DNA of 64,000 nt from AP-15 sp963716115 (GTDB taxonomy: Bacteria > Pseudomonadota > Alphaproteobacteria > ATCC43930 > CGMCC-115725), in contig CAVQSZ010000014.1 in NCBI GenBank assembly GCA_963716115.1, positions 62,001 through 126,000 on the forward strand. Reading direction: 5' to 3'. Each line of letters begins with the position of its first letter. The first letter of the stretch is position 1. A program made the translations under genes and the position numbers. This document shows, in pieces, positions 18,753-28,525 of this stretch. The notes beneath the pieces are model-generated. The model saw only the letters and a list, made by a program, of their open reading frames with translations, made no database searches and was not told where the DNA came from.

Positions 18753-21367
18753 GTGTCTGATTTGGGCGCGGTCGGGCGCGGGCCCGGCGAGATGATGGGC
18801 GATGCCGGTCCGGGCATGCTCGCCGGCCTGCGGGTGATCGAGGTGGCCGACGAGCGCGCCGAGTATGTCGGGCTGCTGCTCGCCGGGCTCGGCGCGGAGG
18901 TCATCAAGATCGAGCCGCCGGAAGGCAATGCGACGCGGCGGATCGGACCCTTTCTGGAGGACCGGCCCGGCCCGGAGCGCTCGCTCTTCTTCTGGAATTA
19001 CAACCGCAACAAGAAATCGGTCGTGCTCGACCTGCGGGAGGCGCCGGCGCGCGAGCATCTGCTGCGCCTGATCGCGGGCGCCGACGTGCTGCTCGACGCC
19101 AGCTGCGGCGCGCTCAACGCGGCGCTGGACCTCGACCGCGCGGCGCTCGGCGCACGCTTTCCGGCGCTGGTGACGGCGCGGATGACCCCGTTCGGCGACG
19201 ACGGGCCGTGGGCGGAGTTCAAGGGCTCGGACCTCGTTCACCTGGCGCTCGGCGGCGTCATGATGAATTGCGGCTACGACCCCGACCCCGGCTTCGAATA
19301 CGACACGCCGCCGATCGCGCCGCAAATCTGGCACGCCTACCACATCGCCGGCGAGCAGCTGGCGACCGGCGTCGTCGCCGCGCTGATCCACCGCCATCGC
19401 AACGGCCGCGGCCAGGATGTGTCGGTCGCGATCCACGAGGCGGTGTCGAAGAACCCCGAGCAGGACATCATGTATTGGGTCATGCGGCGGGCGCCGTTGT
19501 GGCGGCTGACCAACCGCCACGCCGCCGAGACCCCGAACCATTCGCCCGGCATCTGCCACACCAAGGACGGGCGCTGGTTCATCACCCACGGCATGGGCGC
19601 GCGCGACCTGAAAAACCTGGTCCCGCTGCTGTCCAAATACGGCGCGCAGGCCGATCTGCAGCCGCCGCCGCCGGACGCCGATCTGAAGGCGCGCCAGGTG
19701 CCCGGCACCGCCGCCAGCGACGCGGCGCGCTCGCACATGCTCGATGTCGTGCAGCGCTTCGTGCGCGCCTGGACCTATGCCGACATGCCGTGGCGCGAGG
19801 CGCAGGATGCCGGCCTCTTATGGGCGCCGCTGCGCAAGCCGCACGAGAACGCGCTCGACGAGCATTGGCTCCAGCGCAAGACCTTCGCCGATGTCGAGCA
19901 CCCCGAGCACGGCCGCAGCTTCCGCTACCCGACCAGCAAATGGCTCAGCAGCAAGACCAGCTGGCAGGTCGGCCGCCGCGCGCCGCTGCTCGGCGAGGAC
20001 ACCGCGGCGGTGCTGGGCGAAGCCGCGCCGGCGCCCGAGCGTGCCCGCCGACGCCGCGCGGCGACGCCAACCCGCGGCTCTCGGCATTGCACAACAAGCC
20101 GTTCCCGCTGCAAGGGGTGAAGATCCTCGATTTCGCCTGGTTTCTCGCCTCGGCCGGCGGCACCCGGTTTCTCGCCGCGATGGGCGCCGAAAGCTTCAAG
20201 GTCGAATGGAAGGACAATCCCGACACCCGCCTCGCGGCGATGGCCCCGGTCGGCGGCCGGGCGGCGCGCGATGCCGCGACGGGCCCGCTCCCCGGCGTGC
20301 GCGACCCGGACATGGGCGGCCAGTTCAACAACAAGAACGCCGGCAAGCGCGGCATCTCCTTAAACATCCGCCACCCGAAGGGGTTGCAGATCGCCAAGGA
20401 TCTGGTGCGGGTCTGCGACGTCGTCGCCGAGGGGTTCTCGCCGGGCGTCCTGCAGCGGCTCGGGCTCGGCTGGGATGTGCTGAAGTCGATCCGGCCCGAC
20501 ATCATCTACATCCAGCAATCGGGCATGGGCGCGCACGGCGCCTATGGCCGCATGCGCACGGTCGGCCCGGTCGCCGCCGCGTTCGGCGGCCAGGGCGACA
20601 TGTCGGGGCTGCCCGAGCCGGCGATGCCGGTCGGCTGGGGCTATTCCTATCTCGACTGGATGGGGGCCTACGGCTATGCGCTGGCGCTGCTCGGCGCGCT
20701 CTATCACCGCGAGCGCACCGGCGAGGGCCAATGGATCGACGCCTCGCAATGCGAGTCGGGCATCTTTCTGACCGGCGCGACGATCCTCGACTGGTCGGCC
20801 AACGGACGCGAATGGCGGCGCTACGGCAACCGCTCGCCCTATAAGCCGGCGGCCCCGCACGGCGCCTATCGCTGCGCCGGCAAGGATTGCTGGATCGCCA
20901 TCGCCTGCTTCACCGACGCCGAATGGCGCGCCCTGGCGCAGGCAGCGGAGCGCGGCGATTGGCTCGACGACCGCCGCTTCGACAGCCTGGAGCATCGGCT
21001 GCTGCACCAGGATGCGCTCGATGCGGCGGTCGAAGCCTGGACCCGCACGCAAGACCGCTTCGACTGCATGACCAGATTGCAGCGCGCCGGGGTGCCGGCC
21101 GGCGTGTGCCAGAACGCCGAGGACCGGGTCGACGCCGATCCGCAGCTCAAGCACCTCAAATGGCTGACCGAGGTCACCGGCACCAAGATCGGCGCCTGGC
21201 CGATCTATGAATTGCCGATGAAGCTCAGCGCGACGCCGGCCTATATCGGCGGCCCGACCAACCGCGGCGCGCCGTGCTACGGCGAGGACAATATGTGGGT
21301 GCTGACCGAGCTGCTCGGCCGCTCGCCGGCCGAGGTCGAGCGGCTCGCCGAAGAAGGCGTGATCTGA
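18753..21367 (+). CDS. Double-length CaiB/BaiF CoA-transferase (two family III domains; frameshifted at the linker)
   Basis: Two complete family III domains follow each other. Domain 1 (from GTG 18753, GGGAGAA upstream) has GLRVIEVADERAEYVG, GAEVIKIEPPEG and NRNKKSVVLDLR. Domain 2 has GVKILDFAWFLASAG, NAGKRGISLNIRHPKG and IIYIQQSGMGAHG. The frames differ, but removing one base from a ccc/ccg doublet near 20035 and one from a gcg/gcc doublet near 20059 joins them through SVPADAARGDANPRLSALHN. That gives about 870 residues, a size known for tandem-domain members. Domain 2 has no good start of its own, which favours a fusion. It probably transfers CoA between acids in a pathway shared with the ThDP enzyme downstream (convergent). 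Confidence 0.82.
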
Positions 21368-21433
21368 TCCGCGACCCCGACGCGGCGCCCAACCCTCCCC
21401 CGCGGCGCAGGGGAGGGTGGGCCGCGAGCGGGG

Positions 21434-23072
21434 TCAGCCGAAGCGGGAGACGTCGACCGCCTTCTCGGTGATGAACTCGAGCAGCGCCGGCGTGCCTTCG
21501 CGGGTCTTCTGGATGCCGCGGCGGATCGCCGGCACGATGTCCTCGGGCTCGGTCACCCGCTCGCCATAGCCGCCCAGCGCCTGGGCGAAGTTGGCGTAAT
21601 GGCCGCTGATGTCGGTCGAGCGGTATTTCTCGGTCGAGACCGGCATCACCTTCAGCTCGATCGCCATCGAGAAATTGTTCATCAGGATCGACAGGATCGG
21701 GATGCGCTCGCGCACCGCGGTCTCGAAATCCATGCCGGTGAAGCCGATCGCGGCGTCGCCCCAGACATTGATGCAGAGCTTGTCGGGGGCCGCCAGTTTC
21801 GCCCCCATCGCCAGCCCGAGCCCGTAGCCGAGCTGGGTCGTCTTGCCCCAGCCGAGATAGCCGAGCGGGGTCTGGCTGACCCAGAACGGCGACAGCTGGT
21901 CGCGCGGGCTGCCGGCGTCATGGGTGATGATCGTGTCGGCGACATCGACCGTGTGCAGCAATTCCCAGATCACCCGGTAGGGCGACAAGCGGCTTCGTGT
22001 TCTGGGTCAGCCGCGGCATCCACTGCTCCATCCACTCGGCCTTCTGCGCGGCGATGTCGCGCGCCACCGCCGCCGCCCGCCCGCGGGCCTTGCCGTGGAG
22101 GCGGTCCTTCACCTCTTCGAGGAGCGCGTCGAGGGTGAGCCCGGCGTCGCCGACCGCGGCCAATTCGGCCGGCACGTCCTTGTTGATGTCGGTCGGGTCG
22201 AGGGTCGCGTGGGCGATCCGCTTGCCCTTGGGCATCGCCGTGGCAAAGCTCGACCGGGTAAAGCTGCAGCCGATGCCGAAGACCAGGTCGGAATTCTGCA
22301 GGAAGGTGTGAAGCTGCTTCGAGATGCCGATCCCGCCCGAGCCGAGCGCCAGCGGGTGCGCCTCCGGGAAGGCGCTCTTGCCCGGCAAGGTCGTCATGAC
22401 CGGCGCTTCCAGCAGCTCGGCCAATTCCTTCAGCTGGCTCCACGCCTTGGCGTAATGGACGCCCTGCCCGGCGCAGATCACCGGCCGCTCGGCCGCGACC
22501 AACGCCGCGGCGATCTCGGAGACCGAGCGCGGGTCGGGGCCGCTCTTCAGCCGCGGCGTCTTCTGATAGTCGATCGGGCCGCTCAGCTCCTCGCGCAACA
22601 GGTCCGACGGGAACTCGATCAGCACCGGGCCGGGGCGGCCGTTCTTGACCTGGGTGAAGGCGCGGCGCAACGCCTCGACGGTGGCGTCGGCCACCGTCAC
22701 CTGCTCGATCCATTTGGTGACGTGGCGGAAGTTGAGCGCGGCGTTGAAGTTGGGCGTCACCTGGTTGATGTTGCGCGCGTAGCCGGCCGGCAGCACCACG
22801 ACCGGACACGAGTCGCCAAAGGATTGGGCGACGCCGCCAAAGGCGTTCTCGGTGCCGGGGCCGTGCTGCATCGCAAAGACGCCGATGCGCTCGCCCGAGG
22901 TGACCTTGGCGATCGCGTCGCACATGTGCAGCCCGATCCGCTCCTGGCGCACCATGATGGTGCGGATGTCGGCCTCGGCCGCGGCCTCGATGATCGGGTT
23001 GACCGGGTAGCCGATCAGAAATTCGATGCCCTCGCGCTTCAGGATTTCGGCGACGGCGTTGGCGACCTTCAT
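21434..23072 (-). CDS. Thiamine-diphosphate-dependent enzyme, acetolactate synthase/oxalyl-CoA decarboxylase-like (frameshifted)
   Basis: About 545 residues after removing one base of a ctt/ctg doublet near 21990. The N-terminal PYR domain has FLIGYPVNPIIEAA, MVRQERIGLHMCDAIAK with the expected catalytic glutamate, and MQHGPGTENAFGG. The central domain follows, then the PP domain GWGKTTQLGYGLGLAMGAKL and NVWGDAAIGFTGMDFE ending LMNN, where GDA...NN replaces the classic GDG...NN magnesium and ThDP motif. It lies next to three CaiB-type domains, an arrangement seen with oxalyl-CoA or 2-hydroxyacyl-CoA chemistry. A decarboxylase or lyase on a CoA thioester is a reasonable guess, but acetolactate synthase-like chemistry cannot be excluded. 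Confidence 0.85.
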
Positions 23073-23094
23073 GGGGTTCCTCCTCGGTCAACGG

Positions 23095-23165
23095 CAGTGG
23101 TCGCGGCGATTTTGGCACATGCGACGCGTGTGGCGCGACGACGAAGTATTCTGGTAGAACGAAGG
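23095..23165. repeat. Left boundary repeat of the vapBC unit
   Basis: The stretch ggcagtggtcgcggcgattt...gcgcgacgacgaagtatt upstream of vapB is clearly similar, at about 70 percent by eye, to 26806-26878. It lies where the vapBC promoter should be, so it may include that promoter. The second copy precedes no antitoxin gene. Confidence 0.6.
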
Positions 23166-23192
23166 CATTCAAGGGTAGAAAGGTCTTCGACG

Positions 23193-23447
23193 ATGGGCCT
23201 GAACATCAAGAACGAGGATACGCATCGGCTCGTCAGAGAGCTGGCGGCGCTCACCGGAGAAAGCATGACGATGGCGGTCGCGGAGGCTGTCCGCGAGCGT
23301 CTCGACCGCTTGCGCCGTGAACGGGGCAAGGGTCTCGCCGACCGATTGCTGGCGATCGGCAAGGAGTGCGCGGCGCATCTCAAGGAGCCGTACCGATCCG
23401 CCGATCACGGCGATCTGCTTTACGACGAGCGCGGATTGCCGCGATGA
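23193..23447 (+). CDS. vapB: VapB-type antitoxin (Rv0623/PSK-operon family)
   Basis: An 84-residue protein starting MGLNIKNEDTHRLVRELAAL, the family pattern of short antitoxins with LNIKN at the start and a helix carrying RELAALTGESMTMAVAEAV for DNA binding. The C-terminal part should wrap around the toxin. It overlaps vapC by four bases (ATGA), the normal arrangement for coupled translation. The complex would be expected to repress its own promoter just upstream. Confidence 0.88.
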   Translation: MGLNIKNEDTHRLVRELAALTGESMTMAVAEAVRERLDRLRRERGKGLADRLLAIGKECAAHLKEPYRSADHGDLLYDERGLPR

Positions 23448-23839
23448 TCATCGACGCCTCGGCGCTGATCGCGATCCTTCGCGACGAGCCCGAAGCGGCG
23501 GCCTGCGCCCGCGCCATCGAAGCCGCCGCGCATCGTCGAATTTCGGCCGCCAATTTTGTCGAGGCGGCGATCGTCATCGACGGCAGCCGCGATCCTGTCG
23601 CCAGCCGGCGCTTCGACGATCTCGTGAAAGAAGCGCGGCTCGTTATCGAGCCGGTCACCGAAGCGCAGGCGAGGATCGCCCGCGACGCCTATCGCGATTT
23701 TGGCCGCGGCAGCGGCCATCCCGCGCGGCTGAACTTCGGCGATTGCTTTGCCTACGCGCTGGCGCGCGACACCGGCGAACCGCTGCTGTTCAAGGGCGAC
23801 GACTTTTCTCGCACCGACATTATGGCCGAGCTCGATTGA
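23444..23839 (+). CDS. vapC: VapC-type toxin, PIN-domain ribonuclease
   Basis: A 131-residue PIN domain: MIIDASALIAILRDEPEA supplies the first metal-binding aspartate, NFVEAAIVID the conserved glutamate, and LNFGDCFAYALARDTGEPLLFKGDDFSRTDI the C-terminal aspartates and the usual ending. VapC toxins cleave tRNA or rRNA when free of the antitoxin. All key acidic residues are present, so this copy looks functional, unlike the VapC stump at 33595. Confidence 0.92.
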   Translation: MIIDASALIAILRDEPEAAACARAIEAAAHRRISAANFVEAAIVIDGSRDPVASRRFDDLVKEARLVIEPVTEAQARIARDAYRDFGRGSGHPARLNFGDCFAYALARDTGEPLLFKGDDFSRTDIMAELD

Positions 23840-23882
23840 GGATTCGAGCGGACCGCCGCCGTAGTGCAGTCCTATCGCTCTG

Positions 23883-23937
23883 GTCATGCCCGGCCCACGG
23901 GTCCGCGCCTCGCGCGGCCCGAGGACAAGCCTTGTGC
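23883..23937. repeat. Right boundary repeat of the vapBC unit
   Basis: The stretch cggcccacgggtccgcgc followed by cgcggcccgaggacaagc recurs at 26938-26985 with few changes. Both halves are partly palindromic. The gap 23840-24221 holds this repeat and otherwise no coding sequence that I can support. Confidence 0.65.
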
Positions 23938-24221
23938 CACGGCGCAAGCGGCGGGTCGGGTGCGAACACTGTCTCGGGCTTTGGATCGATATCAGCGCGA
24001 CTATCGAAAACGAGGGAGCCGGCCGGCTGGTTCGGGAGCCGGCGCAACAGCAGCCGCGATCCTGTCGCAAGTCCCGGTGGGAAACCTGACGCAGTCCGAA
24101 AAAAGATTGAGGAAGTGTGAACCACCGCACACCCTACCCGGCGGTCTGGAGCCAGATTCGGGACGGCGCCCGCAACCGATCCGCAATGATGCTCCAAACC
24201 CGCGGGCGACCGGAGGCAAAG

Positions 24222-24734
24222 ATGAGCGAGGGGAAAGAGATCGACATTCGCGCCGTTCCGGGCGTTCGGGTATTCGTCGCCCGCGAGGAGGCGCTGATCG
24301 CCCTGAACCCGGCATCGGCCGATGTTCGGGTTGAAACAAGCCAGCGTCTCGGCATTCTGTTGCCCCCGGTCGTGACCCAAAGCTGCGAGCGGGCGAAAAC
24401 CTGGACGATTTCGGGCAGCCACAAGACCGCCTCGAACGGCAAGGCGGCTGTTCGCCTCGACAGGTTTTTGGCTTGCGCGCCTTCGGCGATCGACGGCAGC
24501 AGCGGCCGCAATTATCTCGGCAGCCGGCCGAGCTTCACCGCGACGCCGGAAGCGGCGGAGCCGGTCTTTTTGACCTGCACGATCGACGCAACCCCGAGCC
24601 CGCAGGGCTTCTTCCCGCCGCAGCTGGCGGTCACGGTCACGGTCATGAGCTGGCGCCACGACGGCACAGCGGCGCCCGACACCGCTTTCAGCTGGATCGC
24701 GATCGCCCGCGAGGCAAACGAGATCGGCGGATAG
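24222..24734 (+). CDS. Hypothetical protein
   Basis: A 170-residue protein with no family that I recognise. The start ATG has CGGAGG 6 bases upstream, which settles it against a frame open 35 codons earlier. The sequence is rich in small and beta-prone residues (ADVRVETSQRLGILLPPVV, EPVFLTCTIDATPSPQGFF, QLAVTVTVMSWRHDG), suggesting a beta-sandwich. There is no signal peptide. It is followed 45 bases later by a membrane protein gene on the same strand, so the two may form an operon. Confidence 0.65.
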   Translation: MSEGKEIDIRAVPGVRVFVAREEALIALNPASADVRVETSQRLGILLPPVVTQSCERAKTWTISGSHKTASNGKAAVRLDRFLACAPSAIDGSSGRNYLGSRPSFTATPEAAEPVFLTCTIDATPSPQGFFPPQLAVTVTVMSWRHDGTAAPDTAFSWIAIAREANEIGG

Positions 24735-24779
24735 CGCGCGGCCGGCGGTCCTTGCCTGAGATCGCGCGTGGAGGGTGTC

Positions 24780-26465
24780 GTGAATGCAAGCTCGGCCATC
24801 CTGACTTATGCGGCCTGTGGGTTGCTGATTGCGGTCTATGCGGCGGGACGGTTCGATACGCCCTCCAGCAACCGATCCTCGACGCGCCGCACACTCTATC
24901 GGTGGGCGCGAGCGGGCTATGTGCTCAGCGCGGCCGCGCTGTTCGCCGTGCTTTCGGTCCTGCTGCAGGCCGCCGCGTGGCGCACCGCGCTGCTCGGGCC
25001 GGCCGACGCGCCGTCGCTGCCCCCGCCACTGATCGCCGCCCTGGCGATGACCACGCTGCTCCCCTCGATCCCGGTGCTGAAGCGGCTGGACGCCTCACTC
25101 CTCGCCGTTTTCCTCGACTGGGCCGAGATCCCGGCCGAGGTCAAGCGCCGCGCCGCGGCGATGACGCCCGAAAGCTTTTCCGTGAGCGCCGAGGATGTCA
25201 CGGCCTTGCGCGCGGCCTATGGCGAGGACAGCTGGGGTGGTGATCTGGGGCAGCGCCTGCGAAAGCGCGGCAGCGACGGGCTGGCGCTGTCGGAATTTCG
25301 CCTGACGCGGGCGGTCAAGCTCCACGACCGCATCCACAGGCTCGCCGGCGAGCCCGGCTACGGCCGCTTTTTCGCCGAAGCCGAAACCGAGCTTTCCGAA
25401 ATCGACCGCCGCATGGCCGAATTCCTCCGCCACGCCACAGAGTGGCTCGCCCTGGCCGAAAGGCTGCGGGAGGTCGGGAATGAAACGGCGTTCAGCGAGC
25501 TGGTGCGGGAGCGCCACGAAGCCTTTGCGCGCAGCTGCCGCGACATCTTCCAGGCCCTGACCTTGCTCCTCGCCCGCGCCGTGCTGCGTTCTGAGGCGAG
25601 CGAGGCGGCGATCGTCCGCCGGCTGCGCGAGGCGGGCTTTGCCGCCGCCGGGCCGATGAGCCTGCCGCGCTTCCCGATCGACAGCCTGACCCTGCTGATG
25701 GCGGGCATGTTCCTCTATCTGGGAGTGCTGATCCTGCTGCTCGGCGGTCTGGTCGGCATGCCGCGGCACGGCGAGGCGAGCGGGCTGGCGGTGGCGGCCA
25801 AGGCGGCGCTGGTGCGGCCGGCGACGATCGGAGTGACGCTGCTGCTGATGCAGCGCCATTCCTTCTTTCGGCGGGGGCCGGGAGAGCCGTTGCGCCTCTT
25901 CGCCTATGCCGTCAACGGCGCCGCGGCGACGGCAGCGGCCGCCGCCCTTTGCCTCCTGCTCCATCTGGCCGATCTCGACCCGCTGGCCGGCGTCGGCGCC
26001 GACCTGCCGATGATCCTGTTGACCTTCCCGCTGTGCACGGCGGTGGCGCTCTGCTGCGACGATTGGGTTGGCGAGCAGCCGCCACCCCGCTGGCTGCGCC
26101 CGGTCGAGGCGGCGGGCTGCGCCGCCGTGATGGCGGCCGGCATGGCCATGGTTCTGATTTATCTCCCCGACCGGCTGCCGTTTCCGGCCGCCGGGCTCTC
26201 CGGCCGGACGATCGCCATGGCGGTTCTGTTTCCGGCCTCGATCGCTCTGGCGATCGGCGGCTTTGTGCCGCACATCTACCGCGCCGCGCGCCGCGCCGCG
26301 GCGGCGCGGCGCGAGGAGGCGGGCGGGCCGCCGGCGCCGGCCGCCGGCCAAACGCACGATAATGCGAGACACGCCTCCGGGGCGGGCCGCCGGTCGCCGC
26401 GCGAAGGCCCGACACAAACAGCCCGCGAGGCACCGGGCCGCGCCAACGGGTCGCGCCTGGAATGA
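24780..26465 (+). CDS. Large membrane protein of unknown function
   Basis: About 561 residues from a GTG at 24780 with GGAGGG 5 bases upstream (another GTG at 24768 overlaps that site). Two helices at the N-terminus (ILTYAACGLLIAVYAAG and YVLSAAALFAVLSVLLQAA) are followed by a soluble, charged, helical middle part (residues about 105-295). At least five further hydrophobic helices follow, such as LLMAGMFLYLGVLILLLGG and AAVMAAGMAMVLIYLP. The tail is basic and low in complexity. No catalytic motif or known family was recognised. It probably works with the small protein encoded just upstream. Confidence 0.65.
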   Translation: MNASSAILTYAACGLLIAVYAAGRFDTPSSNRSSTRRTLYRWARAGYVLSAAALFAVLSVLLQAAAWRTALLGPADAPSLPPPLIAALAMTTLLPSIPVLKRLDASLLAVFLDWAEIPAEVKRRAAAMTPESFSVSAEDVTALRAAYGEDSWGGDLGQRLRKRGSDGLALSEFRLTRAVKLHDRIHRLAGEPGYGRFFAEAETELSEIDRRMAEFLRHATEWLALAERLREVGNETAFSELVRERHEAFARSCRDIFQALTLLLARAVLRSEASEAAIVRRLREAGFAAAGPMSLPRFPIDSLTLLMAGMFLYLGVLILLLGGLVGMPRHGEASGLAVAAKAALVRPATIGVTLLLMQRHSFFRRGPGEPLRLFAYAVNGAAATAAAAALCLLLHLADLDPLAGVGADLPMILLTFPLCTAVALCCDDWVGEQPPPRWLRPVEAAGCAAVMAAGMAMVLIYLPDRLPFPAAGLSGRTIAMAVLFPASIALAIGGFVPHIYRAARRAAAARREEAGGPPAPAAGQTHDNARHASGAGRRSPREGPTQTAREAPGRANGSRLE

Positions 26466-26588
26466 GCTCGACGTGATGCCTTGGAGCCGCTCTATCACCT
26501 CGAACGCCGTGTCGGCGCGGCCTTAAGGAGCGTCTTGACGGGTCGTCCGAGAATGACAGCCGAGCTTCGGGCGCCCGTTAATCGGCGC

Positions 26589-26774
26589 CTATTCGAAGCC
26601 GTCTTCATCCGGCGGCGCGAAGAAGCTCGCGGTCCGCGCCTCGGTCGGCACAAGCACATAGGGGTCGCCGAGGCCGAGGGTCAGCACATCGCCGAGCGGC
26701 CCGACCGCGCGTTCGGCAGCCGCCGCCGCCGCTTCGCGCTGCGCCTCGCGCTGCACGACCAGACACGTCTTCAT
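26589..26774 (-). CDS. Small open frame, doubtful (61 aa)
   Basis: The frame MKTCLVVQREAQREAAA...FFAPPDEDGFE has a codon pattern that could be coding, and its end (TASFFAPPDEDGFE) looks protein-like. It has no clear ribosome binding site and no known relatives that I can name. The surrounding gap 26466-27112 otherwise holds repeats, so this may be the tail of a lost gene. Confidence 0.25.
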   Translation of the reverse strand: MKTCLVVQREAQREAAAAAAERAVGPLGDVLTLGLGDPYVLVPTEARTASFFAPPDEDGFE

Positions 26775-26805
26775 GCGGGTGAGGCTGCCAAGATCGGCCC
26801 CGGTG

Positions 26806-26985
26806 TGCGGCGGTGGTCGCGGCGATTATGACACAAAGAACAGGTCCGTCGCGACGGCGAAGCATCACGGCGGAACCACGACGATGCAACCCGCTGGTGG
26901 ATAAGCACTAACAGATCGTACCCACTCGTGAACCACACCGGCCCACGGGTCCGCGCTCGTGCGCGGCCCGAGGACAGGCTCCGGC
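26806..26985. repeat. Scar-like second copy of the vapBC boundary repeats
   Basis: 26806-26878 resembles 23095-23165 (ggcggtggtcgcggcgatta...cgcgacggcgaagcatca), and 26938-26985 resembles 23883-23937 (cggcccacgggtccgcgc...cgcggcccgaggacag). Only about 60 bases lie between them, where the first locus carries vapBC. A gtccgtgggctga hairpin follows at 27021-27056. The region reads as a copy of the same unit that has lost, or never gained, its two genes. Confidence 0.55.
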
Positions 26986-27112
26986 CGGCGCCCATCGCAG
27001 CAATGGGTCCCGGCCTTCCCCACGGAACTAAGTCCGTGGGCTGACGGCCCACGGGAAAGCAATCACGGACTCTAATGTTTGGGTCGTACCACTAGAAATC
27101 CACCGGCCGTGG

Positions 27113-28240
27113 CTAATCGGCGCCTGTGGCCGGCTGGCTTTGCAGGATCAGGCGGACGAGCTCGGCCTGGCGCCGCGTGCCGGTCTTGTCGAAGACATGG
27201 GCAAGGTGGGTGCGCACCGTGGTCAGCGAGACGCCGAGGCGGACGGCGGCGGCGTGCAGCCCGTCGCCCTTTGCGATCTCGACCGCGAAACCGGCTTCTG
27301 CCGGCGTCAGCCCGTAATCCTGGCGGAGCCATTCGCCGCGGATGTCGGCAGCCTGCTCCGGGTCGGTGATCAAAAGGATCGTTGTCGGCCGCAGGATATG
27401 GGTCCAGCCGAACCGGGAGCGGTGCGGCGCTGCCAGCACGGTCAATGGCGCCCGGTCCTCGCGGGTGAGCCGAATGCGGCCGCCCGCACCGCCAGGCTCG
27501 TCCCGCGGCTCGGCGCTGTCTGCGATCATTTGGCGTAGACGCCGGGTTTCGAGGGGAGTTTCGGCGTGGAGGCCATCGCGCCCCAGAGACAGACCGCCGC
27601 GCGATGCGAGCAGCGCTTCGGCGGCCCGGTTGGCGAAGACCACCCGCGCCTGCGCGTCGATCAGCAGCACGCCCTGGGGCAGCCGGTTCAAGATGTCGGC
27701 CGAACCTGTCGGCGGTGCGTCCAGACCCGCCAGACGCACCTGCAGCTGCACCGCTCTCTGCAAATGGGGCACCAAGGCGGCGAACAGCCTGACCTCGGTG
27801 TCGTCGAAATCCCCGCGCGAATAGGGGCGCACGACTCCCAAGAACGTGGAAACAGGGCCTTCTATGAGAAGCTTCGCCCCGATCATCGCCTCTGCCCGCT
27901 GCGGCTTGAACCATTCGTTGAAAATCTCGGTGCTGCAATACTCTTCGCGCGAAACGAACATTTCGGGCTTCATCACCGCACCGACCGGGTGATTTCCGCC
28001 ATAATGCAAAATGAGGCAGCGATGACCCCAATGTTCCAAAAAGCTGTTTACGTATTCGGGGGTTCCCCGTGGATAAACGATCGTGGGTGAACGGGTCGAC
28101 GAATTGTAGCTGACCATTGCAGCGCCGCTTGTAGCCGCGAGCAGATCGGCGATGCGGTTCAGCAGCATCGGCCAGGTGTTTGGATCAAATACCGTGTCGT
28201 AGATTAGTGCGACGAATTCCGAGAGTTCTTGAAGGTCCAT
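27113..28240 (-). CDS. LuxR-family transcriptional regulator with a C-terminal HTH
   Basis: A 375-residue regulator. The C-terminal HTH spans about residues 312-370: YGLTPAEAGFAVEIAKG, HAAAVRLGVSLTTVRTHLAH and VFDKTGTRRQAELVRLI, the GerE/LuxR pattern. The centre includes a PAS-like stretch (LNRLPQGVLLIDAQARVVFANRAAEALL) that could sense a ligand or redox state. The start at 28240 has GCAGGGGG upstream. It is divergent from the secreted-protein cluster that begins at 28526, which it may control; the shared region is about 285 bases. Confidence 0.85.
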   Translation of the reverse strand: MDLQELSEFVALIYDTVFDPNTWPMLLNRIADLLAATSGAAMVSYNSSTRSPTIVYPRGTPEYVNSFLEHWGHRCLILHYGGNHPVGAVMKPEMFVSREEYCSTEIFNEWFKPQRAEAMIGAKLLIEGPVSTFLGVVRPYSRGDFDDTEVRLFAALVPHLQRAVQLQVRLAGLDAPPTGSADILNRLPQGVLLIDAQARVVFANRAAEALLASRGGLSLGRDGLHAETPLETRRLRQMIADSAEPRDEPGGAGGRIRLTREDRAPLTVLAAPHRSRFGWTHILRPTTILLITDPEQAADIRGEWLRQDYGLTPAEAGFAVEIAKGDGLHAAAVRLGVSLTTVRTHLAHVFDKTGTRRQAELVRLILQSQPATGAD

Positions 28241-28525
28241 CGCCGCCCCCTGCAGGCCGGAATGCACAGGCACGGAAAGTGTGCGCGAGCCCGGCTCGCC
28301 GGCAGCCATAGGAGGTCGCGCGCCGACCGCGTGTGAGCCGCTTCACAATTCCGCGAAAAAATTTCTCCACAAAAAAGCTGTTGTCATCCGAACGGATGAC
28401 GACCCGGCTTTGCGGTCGGGCTTTGATGCGGCTCGGGCGCCGGAGAGCCGCCGATGCGAGCGCAGCAATGGGAACGAAAGCGCCGGTATGCCGCCCCCGG
28501 CATCCTTGATTTGGGAGCGTAGGCC

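Noticed and set aside
18753..20120. Two separate CaiB genes instead of one double-length gene
   Set aside because: The second domain has no suitable start codon or binding site, and removing two doublet bases joins both domains smoothly; separate genes remain a minor possibility.
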